Position numbers and translations under genes: made by a program. A stretch of DNA of 9,407 nucleotides from Allobaculum sp. (GTDB taxonomy: Bacteria > Bacillota_I > Bacilli_A > Erysipelotrichales > Erysipelotrichaceae). This document shows positions 1 through 5,705 of the stretch, piece after piece (positions within the stretch are counted from its first letter, which is position 1; each line of letters starts with the position of its first letter). The stretch is from positions 2,901 to 12,307 of the forward strand of contig JAAVAY010000066.1 of NCBI GenBank assembly GCA_014803815.1. The letters are read 5' to 3'. Below the pieces are notes generated by a model. That model saw only the letters and a program-made list of their open reading frames with translations, was not told the DNA's origin and searched no databases.

Positions 1-15
1 GAGGACATCATACAT
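1..15 (-). CDS. Probable 5' end of the next gene (MYDVL...), cut by the window edge
   Basis: On the minus strand an ATG (complement of 13-15) opens five codons reading M-Y-D-V-L before the window ends. It lies 3 nt after the TAA of the flippase gene. A good Shine-Dalgarno, AGAAGGAGA, lies inside the flippase's last arginine codons, about 10 nt upstream. This arrangement suggests translational coupling in one operon. MYDV/MYDVL is a common opening of FAD- or NAD-binding oxidoreductases whose dinucleotide-binding strand starts at the N-terminus. As I recall, Bacillus ytgP has a flavoprotein (YtfP) nearby. That identity is inference from five residues only and could be wrong. Confidence 0.35.
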
Positions 16-18
16 AGC

Positions 19-1698
19 TTATCTTCTCCTTCTAGAGCGCAAGCGAAAGTGGAAGAGTCGTTGTGGAATACCAAAATAAAAGGCGCAAACCATAAAGACT
101 AGAGAGGACAGGACTCCATTGACAAGCATGCCAATTAAACAAAGAGTACGGCCTGCACTCGTGTTGCCTAACCCTATTTTGGTCAATAAAAACGCACAGA
201 GGGCCATCACGACCAAACAAAGGCTAGTTTGAATGAGCACTTTAAGAGTGGAACGAAAGGAAACATCGTACATCCATCCCATTTCCCGCAAGCTATAATA
301 AATAATCCAAGCATAGCTAATGACTGTGGAAATGGTTGCACCAGCAATTCCCCACCACATCACCATCGGCACCATCAAGACACCTTTAATCACGGCCGAG
401 ATTCCCATTTGGACCAACAATCGTTTGCGTAGGCGACAAGCCATCATCATGGACGAAATGACTGGAGTAATCGTGCCAAAAAAGCCTTCAATCGCAATCC
501 AACGCACGCTCGTCGCCGCCAAATTTAAATCATCCGTATAATATAGCGTGTAAAAAAGTGGTTTGGCATACCAGAAAATGGCAAAGCTGAGAAAGAGTGC
601 AATAAATAGCACAATGTTAACGCACTCTAAAATATCTTTGCGCACGACCTTATAATTTTTGGTTTCAAGAGCTGAGGTAATATGGGGAATAATAGCGGCT
701 ACAAATCCAGGCGACAAGATCATCGGAATCGCCGTCAGCTTAATACCAACATAGTTAGCCGCTGAAGTCATAGTTTGGATTTGTTCAGTCGTATAACTAG
801 AAAGTTTCAAGCCTAAAGGCAACAAGACGGCATCATAAATGTCGTTAGCATACCCGATAATTGCAAAGAGCAAATACGGAATGCAAAGGAGAATGAATTC
901 TCGAAAAAGTGGTTGCAAAGCCACAGCTTTGACGCGTTGTCGTCGACTAGCCTTTTTTAAATCCGCGGCGGAAGCCTTCGAAAAGCGACTGATTTGAAAA
1001 ATGGCTGCAAAAGCTGCAACCGAAGTTGAAAGCACTCCCACATAGAGGGCATAGACGCTCGACATGTGAAAGCCATAGACAAGTAGACAGCTTAAGCCAA
1101 GCAAAAATGCCACACGAAAGATTTGTTCATACGCTTGTGAAAACGCATATTCCTCCATCTCTTTGCATCCTTGAATAAAGCCACGATATGCACTTAAAAG
1201 AGGGACAAAGAAGATCGCAATGGATAACAATTTTAAAGCGGTCGCCATGATGGCTCGTCCTTCTTCGGTACCTTCAGACATCACCCCCGCTAATACTCCA
1301 GAAAGGGCAAACATCGCAAGCATTCCGGCAAATCCAAGAAGGCCCATTACGAGTAAGGACATTTGGCGTACGCGCAAGACCGTTTTAAAATTGTTGCGTG
1401 TGACGTATTTAGCGACCATCGTCGCAATGGCCATAGGTGCACCTGCCGTAAAGACATTCAGCATATAACTGTAAATACGATAGGCTGAACCGTAATAGGA
1501 CATATAGGCATCGGAGCCAAGAATGCTCGAAAATGGAATCGAATAGACTAGACCTATTGCCTTGGCGATTAAAAATCCACCGGTGCCAATCAGACCGCCT
1601 GCGATAATGGATTTTTTCGCTGTGCTCGATGCCTTTCCTTGTTTCATCTGCTTCATAAGTTTTGTGTCTTTCTTCCCTTCAGAAAGTAATTGTACCAT
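19..1698 (-). CDS. Polysaccharide / lipid II flippase, YtgP-SpoVB (MurJ-like) family
   Basis: A 559-residue integral membrane protein of the MOP (MATE-like) exporter superfamily. Such proteins flip lipid-linked sugar precursors across the cytoplasmic membrane, and in Firmicutes the YtgP branch supplies lipid II for peptidoglycan synthesis. After a basic, soluble N-terminus of about 30 residues comes GGLIGTGGFLIAKAIGLVYS (about 34-53) and a conserved loop with YYGSAYRIYSYMLNVFTAGAP (about 68-88). This matches the first two helices of YtgP/SpoVB proteins. Hydrophobic segments then recur near 113-140, 153-170, 194-210, 215-235, 267-284, 318-338, 357-377, 405-420, 433-466, 485-506 and 517-542, consistent with about 14 helices. 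The C-terminus is a basic tail (FRLRSRRRR). The ATG at 1698 has only a weak ribosome site. Met15 or Met18, before the conserved region, could be the true start. Length fits the family. The family call is firm, but the exact substrate (lipid II or another polyprenyl-linked sugar) is not shown. Confidence 0.9.
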   Translation of the reverse strand: MVQLLSEGKKDTKLMKQMKQGKASSTAKKSIIAGGLIGTGGFLIAKAIGLVYSIPFSSILGSDAYMSYYGSAYRIYSYMLNVFTAGAPMAIATMVAKYVTRNNFKTVLRVRQMSLLVMGLLGFAGMLAMFALSGVLAGVMSEGTEEGRAIMATALKLLSIAIFFVPLLSAYRGFIQGCKEMEEYAFSQAYEQIFRVAFLLGLSCLLVYGFHMSSVYALYVGVLSTSVAAFAAIFQISRFSKASAADLKKASRRQRVKAVALQPLFREFILLCIPYLLFAIIGYANDIYDAVLLPLGLKLSSYTTEQIQTMTSAANYVGIKLTAIPMILSPGFVAAIIPHITSALETKNYKVVRKDILECVNIVLFIALFLSFAIFWYAKPLFYTLYYTDDLNLAATSVRWIAIEGFFGTITPVISSMMMACRLRKRLLVQMGISAVIKGVLMVPMVMWWGIAGATISTVISYAWIIYYSLREMGWMYDVSFRSTLKVLIQTSLCLVVMALCAFLLTKIGLGNTSAGRTLCLIGMLVNGVLSSLVFMVCAFYFGIPQRLFHFRLRSRRRR

Positions 1699-1762
1699 GG
1701 TCTTTTAAGTCCCGATCGACTCTGGGAAGAGGGGTCAAGTCTAACGAACTGACCATGGTCTT
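1694..1762. promoter_or_regulatory. Pair of identical palindromic boxes (ACCATGGTCTT) in the divergent intergenic region
   Basis: The 11-mer ACCATGGTCTT occurs at 1694-1704 and again at 1752-1762, exactly 58 bp apart. Each contains the 8-bp palindrome ACCATGGT, and the second extends to GACCATGGTC. The first copy covers the flippase start codon. The second abuts TTGAGA, a possible -35 element for the divergent nnr gene. Paired palindromes between divergent genes are typical of repressor operators, but an old local duplication would look the same. No protein is implicated. Confidence 0.25.
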
Positions 1763-1787
1763 GAGATAAGAAAAATAAAAATATAAA
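1761..1787 (+). promoter_or_regulatory. Weak candidate promoter for nnr
   Basis: TTGAGA (1761-1766) and TATAAA (1782-1787) are separated by 15 nt, shorter than the ideal 17. The stretch is very A-rich, and a second TATAAA occurs at 1797-1802. This is the best -35/-10 pair I see before the gene at 1832, but spacing makes it uncertain. Confidence 0.2.
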
Positions 1788-1806
1788 CCTAAAAAATATA
1801 AACCTA
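1777..1806. repeat. Perfect 15-bp tandem duplication
   Basis: The unit AAAAATATAAACCTA is present twice head to tail (1777-1791 and 1792-1806) with no mismatch. It lies just upstream of the nnr ribosome binding site and duplicates a TATAAA hexamer. It probably arose by replication slippage and could alter promoter spacing. Confidence 0.8.
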
Positions 1807-1831
1807 ATAGAAAAGAAGAGGTATAGAATTT

Positions 1832-3382
1832 ATGTCAGTTTTTTCTCATGTATGCAACGCGGACCAAGCAAGAAATGCCGAAAAGAAAGCCATTGAAGTA
1901 GTCGGTATTCCTTCTTTAGTTTTGATGGAAAATGCTGCGCGCGGCATTAGTGAATTTATTGAAGGTTTACAGGGCATTCAACGCATTGCCATTGTATGTG
2001 GCCCTGGAAACAATGGGGCTGATGGTCTTACAGTAGCGCGACTTTTGAGCAGCCATGGTAAAAAAGTGCAAGTCTACATCGATTTGGAAAACATTTCGGA
2101 AGCCACAGCAGCCCATTTGGATGTAATCAGCCAACTCAACATTCCCATTTACCAATTAGAAGAATTTGAACCCAATGCGGATTTATTAGTGGATGCGATG
2201 TTTGGTACTGGTTTAAATAAACCTCTGCCCAAATCGTATGCTTTAGTGGCTGAGTTAATCAATGCGGCCAAGCTTCCTGTTTTAGCCATCGATATTCCAA
2301 GTGGCATTGATGCGAGCAATGGTCGTTTATTGGGGCCAAGCGGTGTGCGGGCCCACTGGACCGTGGCACTTGATACGCTCAAATGGGGCCATCTCTTACA
2401 AGAAGGTCGTGCGCGATCAGGAAAAGTCGTGGTCAAAGACATCGGCTTGCCTTCCTTTTTGCACGATGGGGATGGATCTGTTCCTCTATTGGATGAAGAA
2501 ATGGCCAAGCGCATGCTACCAAAGCGAACTCGCTTTGGCAACAAGGCGACCTTTGGCAATGCTCTACTCGCTGGAGGAAGTTTTCGGATGCAAGGGGCTC
2601 TTTGCATGGCATCCCAAGCGTGTTTTCGCTGTGGTTGTGGCACCATGACGATTTTTGCGCCAAAACCCGCTGCCAAACTTTTGGCTTCTAAAATGGAACT
2701 AGCCATGACGCTTCCTGCCTTTGCGAATCCTGCAGGATTCTTTAAAGAAGGGGCGGGCAATAAGGATTTGTTGGCCTCTCGCATTGAACCTTTTAGCGCC
2801 GTAGGCTGTGGCAATGGCATGGGCCAAGGCTTAGGGGCTAAGGAAGTATTAGAAGCTGTTATGGAAGGACCACAACCTGCCGTGATCGATGCGGATGGCA
2901 TCAACTTGCTCGGTCATTTCCCCGAAATGTGGGAAGGAGTAACCAAGACAGTCATTTTAACTCCCCACATCAAAGAATTTTGTCGCTTAACAGGAAAGAC
3001 CATCAAAGAAGTCTTGGATCATCCTTTGGCTCTTGTCAAAGAATTTGTCCGTGAACATCCCAATGTCATTCTCGTTTTAAAAGCCGATTGGACCATTGTA
3101 TGCAGTGCTAAGCGCGTCGCTGTTTTGAATCGCCCTGATGATGCGCTCTCTAAAGGAGGAAGTGGAGATGTTTTAGCGGGTATGATTACCGGCTTGCTGT
3201 CGATGCGTATGGATCCCTTTAACGCTGCGGCCCTTGGGGTGTATTTGCACAATCAAGCGGCTACATATCGCAAGAGCACTTTTAGTTTTACGCCTCTTGA
3301 CTTGATTGAAAATATCGGTTTGGCTTTTGAATCGCTTGAAGCCGCAAAAAAAGCCATGAAACCCTCTATTGAACAAAAATAA
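1832..3382 (+). CDS. nnr: Bifunctional NAD(P)H-hydrate repair enzyme (epimerase + ADP-dependent dehydratase)
   Basis: A cytoplasmic cofactor-repair enzyme. The N-terminal YjeF/NnrE domain (about 1-215) epimerises R- and S-NAD(P)HX. The C-terminal ribokinase-like NnrD domain (about 225-510) dehydrates S-NAD(P)HX back to NAD(P)H using ADP. Visible motifs are NAARG (34-38), GPGNNGADG (57-65), VDAMFGTGL (120-128) and AIDIPSGID (152-160) in the epimerase half. In the dehydratase half they are FGNALLAGGS (241-250), DADG (353-356), LTPHIKEFCRLTG (376-388) and KGGSGDVLAG (441-450), whose Asp446 is the usual catalytic residue. Length (516) matches fused family members. Deviations from the usual consensus are NNGADG for NNGGDG and NK (237-238) where HK is common before the FG of the dehydratase. 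AAGAAGAGG (1813-1821) precedes the ATG by 10 nt. It appears to be a single-gene transcript ending at the terminator at 3392-3424. Confidence 0.95.
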   Translation: MSVFSHVCNADQARNAEKKAIEVVGIPSLVLMENAARGISEFIEGLQGIQRIAIVCGPGNNGADGLTVARLLSSHGKKVQVYIDLENISEATAAHLDVISQLNIPIYQLEEFEPNADLLVDAMFGTGLNKPLPKSYALVAELINAAKLPVLAIDIPSGIDASNGRLLGPSGVRAHWTVALDTLKWGHLLQEGRARSGKVVVKDIGLPSFLHDGDGSVPLLDEEMAKRMLPKRTRFGNKATFGNALLAGGSFRMQGALCMASQACFRCGCGTMTIFAPKPAAKLLASKMELAMTLPAFANPAGFFKEGAGNKDLLASRIEPFSAVGCGNGMGQGLGAKEVLEAVMEGPQPAVIDADGINLLGHFPEMWEGVTKTVILTPHIKEFCRLTGKTIKEVLDHPLALVKEFVREHPNVILVLKADWTIVCSAKRVAVLNRPDDALSKGGSGDVLAGMITGLLSMRMDPFNAAALGVYLHNQAATYRKSTFSFTPLDLIENIGLAFESLEAAKKAMKPSIEQK

Positions 3383-3391
3383 AGAAATAAG

Positions 3392-3424
3392 AAAAGCAGC
3401 GCTCCAAGTGAACGCTGCTTTTTT
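3392..3424. terminator. Strong bidirectional intrinsic terminator between convergent genes
   Basis: A perfect 10-bp stem, AAAAGCAGCG (3392-3401) with CGCTGCTTTT (3413-3422), encloses an 11-nt loop and is followed by T residues on the plus strand. Read on the minus strand, the same stem is followed by a T-rich run (TTTTCTTATTTCTTT). It lies 9 nt after the nnr stop and 11 nt after the stop of the convergent 111-aa gene, so it should end transcription from both sides. Confidence 0.9.
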
Positions 3425-3435
3425 CGTAGGGAGAT

Positions 3436-3771
3436 CTATTCTCTAAAGGGATCAAATTCCATTAAAAGATAATACACATGAGAAGCAAAGGGTTTGGTAT
3501 TGAACCCATAGGCCCAATACGAATCTTCATCCTCCACTTTATCCCAGTCGTTATCGAGAGTCGCAATCAAATGGGCACGCATGGCTTCATCTACAACGCC
3601 AGTCGCCATGAATTCCATGCAATCGTTTAACGAAGGCTGTTCTCGAATGGGAGAATAGCTCAATCCATCGCAAATCGAGGAGAGCTTTTCTTGCACTTCA
3701 TATACTTCTTCTTCACTTGTGGTGTGCACGACCACTTGTAACATCACATTATAAACAGTTGTCGAGGACAT
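3436..3771 (-). CDS. Hypothetical protein, 111 aa
   Basis: I do not recognise this family. The protein is soluble and acidic with no signal peptide or membrane segment. A strand-like start (VYNVMLQVVVHTT, about 6-18) is followed by a likely helix (EEEVYEVQEKLSSICD, about 20-35). A strand-rich end (VYYLLMEFDPF) closes it. The order strand-helix-strand ... strand would suit a small alpha/beta sandwich, but that is inference. Aromatic and acidic residues cluster at WDKVEDEDSYWAYGF. Its start overlaps the end of the 104-aa gene by 23 bp in a different frame, which implies translational coupling. No strong ribosome site precedes the ATG at 3771. Met10 (complement of 3742-3744) is an alternative start that would remove the overlap. 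It is the last gene of the minus-strand cluster before the shared terminator. Confidence 0.7.
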   Translation of the reverse strand: MSSTTVYNVMLQVVVHTTSEEEVYEVQEKLSSICDGLSYSPIREQPSLNDCMEFMATGVVDEAMRAHLIATLDNDWDKVEDEDSYWAYGFNTKPFASHVYYLLMEFDPFRE

Positions 3772-4063
3772 ATTGAGCTAGCTTTCTAATGTTGGCATCG
3801 TTAACCAAAGAGACAATTCGACTCATCGATAAGTTGAGAACCGCAATCACAATTTCGCCATTTTCTTTCGCAATGGTAAAGGTTCCGTTGGTATCTTGGT
3901 AGAATACGTCAAAAATATAGGTCGTACGATTTCCTTCCGTTTCTTGGCTGCGTAAATCCGCTTGGAAAGCATCTAAATTTTTTAAAATCGTCCGTACCAC
4001 ATTGGCTCCAGTATGGGTCAATTTTTTTGTCTTCTTGGGTGGTTTGGCTTTAAGTTTGACCAC
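3749..4063 (-). CDS. Hypothetical protein, 104 aa, GTG start
   Basis: I do not recognise this family. It begins with a lysine-rich segment (VKLKAKPPKKTKK, about 2-14) that could contact nucleic acid or simply be disordered. A helix-like stretch (NVVRTILKNLDAFQADLRS) and alternating strands (TTYIFDVFYQ, TFTIAKENGEIVIAVLNLS) follow, then a helix (NIRKLAQYVLDNCL). There is no membrane segment. The start is a GTG (complement of 4061-4063), preceded by a very good AGAAAGGAG at 7-nt spacing, so translation is well supported despite the rare start codon. It lies 60 bp after the DUF1846 stop with no evident terminator between them, so the two are probably cotranscribed. Its stop lies inside the next gene (23-bp overlap). 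Confidence 0.75.
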   Translation of the reverse strand: MVKLKAKPPKKTKKLTHTGANVVRTILKNLDAFQADLRSQETEGNRTTYIFDVFYQDTNGTFTIAKENGEIVIAVLNLSMSRIVSLVNDANIRKLAQYVLDNCL

Positions 4064-4070
4064 AAATCTG

Positions 4071-4079
4071 CTCCTTTCT
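4071..4079 (-). promoter_or_regulatory. Ribosome binding site that fixes the GTG start at 4063
   Basis: On the minus strand the sequence AGAAAGGAG lies 7 nt before GTG (complement of 4061-4063). It is one of the best Shine-Dalgarno matches in the window and decides a non-ATG start for the 104-aa gene. Confidence 0.8.
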
Positions 4080-4123
4080 GGCTTTTGATAGGGCCCATCT
4101 TGAATGGAATCGCTTTAACTTTT

Positions 4124-5584
4124 TTATTTTCGCTCTGCTTCAAAGGTGACGTGAATGCCAAGGCTATTGTAGGCATTTAAATCCGTTTCCGAAAGGTTGC
4201 TGGTTACATGAGCCTGTGCGCCCCGCAAAGAGGGCAAACTTTCAAGGGCTTGCTTGGCCAACAAATTGGAGTTGGCTGAAACAGACAGAGCAATGAGCGC
4301 TTCAATGGTATGCAAACGGGGATTTTGAGACCCCATGTATTGGGTTTTCAGCATTTGAATGGGACCAAAAGCCTCTGGTTTGATGAGTTGAATGGAATCA
4401 TCAATGCCCACCTTCTTTTTGAGGGCATTCATGACTAGCCCTGCACAAGGGCCCATGAAATCGTTAGTGGCCGATAAAATCATCGTACCATCATCCAGCT
4501 CCATCGCTCCACAGACCACTTTGCGCGCGGTTTCGTGTTCTTGAGCTTCTTTGACACAGCGTCTAGAAAGAGGGCTGATTTCACACTGCTCCATGAGCAT
4601 TTCTTGTTTTTTGACTTCATCTTGAGTGCACAGCTCATTAAAAGCCCGAGTGAGGGTAGTGAAATAGCGACGGATGATCTCTTGTTTAGCGGCTTCGCGC
4701 ACAGTTTCATCATCAAAAATACAAAATCCCGCCATGTTGACACCCATATCGGTAGGCGATTTATAAGGGGATTCCCCATAAATCTTTTCAAACATCTTGC
4801 GTAATACGGGGAAAATTTCAATGTCACGATTGTAATTGACGGCGACTTTGTCATAAGCATCCAAATGATACGGATCGATCATATTTTTATCGTTTAAATC
4901 GGCTGTTGCGGCTTCATAAGCCAAATTGACGGGATGGGACAAAGGCAATGACCACACTGGAAAGGTTTCAAATTTGGCATAACCAGCTTTGACTCCTCTT
5001 AAGTTTTCGTGATAGAGCTGTGAAAGACACGTCGCCATTTTGCCACTCCCAGGACCTGGGGCAGTCACTACGATAAGTTCGCGTGTAGTTTCAATGAAGT
5101 CATTGCGACCGAAACCTTCTTTTGAAATGATTTTTTTGGTATCGGTAGGATAGCCATCAATCACGTAATGGTAATACACCTTAATGTTCTTGCGCATAAG
5201 CTTTCGTTTGAGCTTTTGCGCGCTTTTTTGACCAGAATAATGGGTAATGACCACAGAACTCACAAACAGTCCCGCTTTTCGATATTCCTCAATTAAGCGC
5301 AAGACATCTTCATCATACGCAATTCCTAAATCTTCGCGCATTTTGGACGCTTCAATATCCTTAGCCGAAACAGCAATCACCATTTCGGCATCGTCCTTGA
5401 GTTGAAGCAACATCTGCAACTTGGAATCGGGTTGAAATCCTGGCAAAACGCGACTCGCATGATAGTCATCAAAGAGCTTACCGCCAAATTCCAAATACAG
5501 CTTGCCCCCAAAGGAATCGATTCGTTCGCGAATTTTCTCAGATTGCAAGCGCAAATATTCTTGATTGTCAAAACCATGTTTCAT
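4124..5584 (-). CDS. DUF1846 (UPF0371) family protein
   Basis: A 486-residue cytoplasmic protein that reads as a full-length member of the conserved DUF1846 family. Members are common in Firmicutes and some Actinobacteria, and I know of no established function. Recognisable blocks are GFDNQEYLRLQSEKIRERI (4-22), KLYLEFGGKLFDDYHASRVLPGF (28-50), VITHYSGQ (112-119) and ELIVVTAPGPGSGKMATCLSQL (169-190). Also visible are KFETFPVWSLPLSHPVNLAYEAATADL (204-230) and MIDPYHLDAY (235-244). The glycine-rich APGPGSGK resembles a phosphate-binding loop but is not a strict Walker A: the spacing is off and Met follows the Lys. Nucleotide binding is therefore only a suggestion. The ATG at 5584 is preceded by TAGGGGG at 7-nt spacing. 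It heads a likely three-gene minus-strand unit with the 104- and 111-aa genes and is divergent from recQ. Confidence 0.9.
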   Translation of the reverse strand: MKHGFDNQEYLRLQSEKIRERIDSFGGKLYLEFGGKLFDDYHASRVLPGFQPDSKLQMLLQLKDDAEMVIAVSAKDIEASKMREDLGIAYDEDVLRLIEEYRKAGLFVSSVVITHYSGQKSAQKLKRKLMRKNIKVYYHYVIDGYPTDTKKIISKEGFGRNDFIETTRELIVVTAPGPGSGKMATCLSQLYHENLRGVKAGYAKFETFPVWSLPLSHPVNLAYEAATADLNDKNMIDPYHLDAYDKVAVNYNRDIEIFPVLRKMFEKIYGESPYKSPTDMGVNMAGFCIFDDETVREAAKQEIIRRYFTTLTRAFNELCTQDEVKKQEMLMEQCEISPLSRRCVKEAQEHETARKVVCGAMELDDGTMILSATNDFMGPCAGLVMNALKKKVGIDDSIQLIKPEAFGPIQMLKTQYMGSQNPRLHTIEALIALSVSANSNLLAKQALESLPSLRGAQAHVTSNLSETDLNAYNSLGIHVTFEAERK

Positions 5585-5610
5585 CTTAATACCCCCTATT
5601 GGCTATACAA

Positions 5611-5638
5611 TTGGATTCAATTCTTTTGATCGTATCAT
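5611..5638 (+). promoter_or_regulatory. Candidate sigma-A type promoter for recQ
   Basis: TTGGAT (5611-5616) and TATCAT (5633-5638) are separated by 16 nt, with the -10 matching consensus at five of six positions. This would give a transcript start near 5645 and a leader of about 60 nt before the ATG at 5706. The same AT-rich stretch must also contain the divergent DUF1846 promoter, which I could not assign. Confidence 0.35.
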
Positions 5639-5705
5639 ACCGCTTAAAAATCGTCCTTATCTTTTTTTTCAAAAAGTGGACTTGAAACCTGTTAGAATTT
5701 TGGGT

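Noticed and set aside
1220..1468. 82-codon plus-strand frame inside the flippase gene
   Set aside because: Antisense shadow of a conserved membrane-protein gene, with no ribosome site or recognisable product.
1682..1756. Upstream ORF of about 25 codons on the minus strand (MVSSLDLTPLPR...) overlapping the flippase start
   Set aside because: It begins at the ATG in the second palindrome copy, but no Shine-Dalgarno precedes it and it is out of frame with the flippase. More likely a by-product of the duplicated box.
2149..2904. 251-codon open frame on the minus strand inside nnr
   Set aside because: It lies wholly antisense to a well-conserved gene, has no ribosome site and shows no recognisable domain. 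It is a shadow frame.
5565..5705. 47-residue N-terminal extension of RecQ (MSKPCFILIPPIGY...)
   Set aside because: This stretch overlaps the 5' end and promoter region of the divergent DUF1846 gene, does not resemble RecQ, and the family normally begins just before the FRPGQ motif, as with the ATG at 5706.
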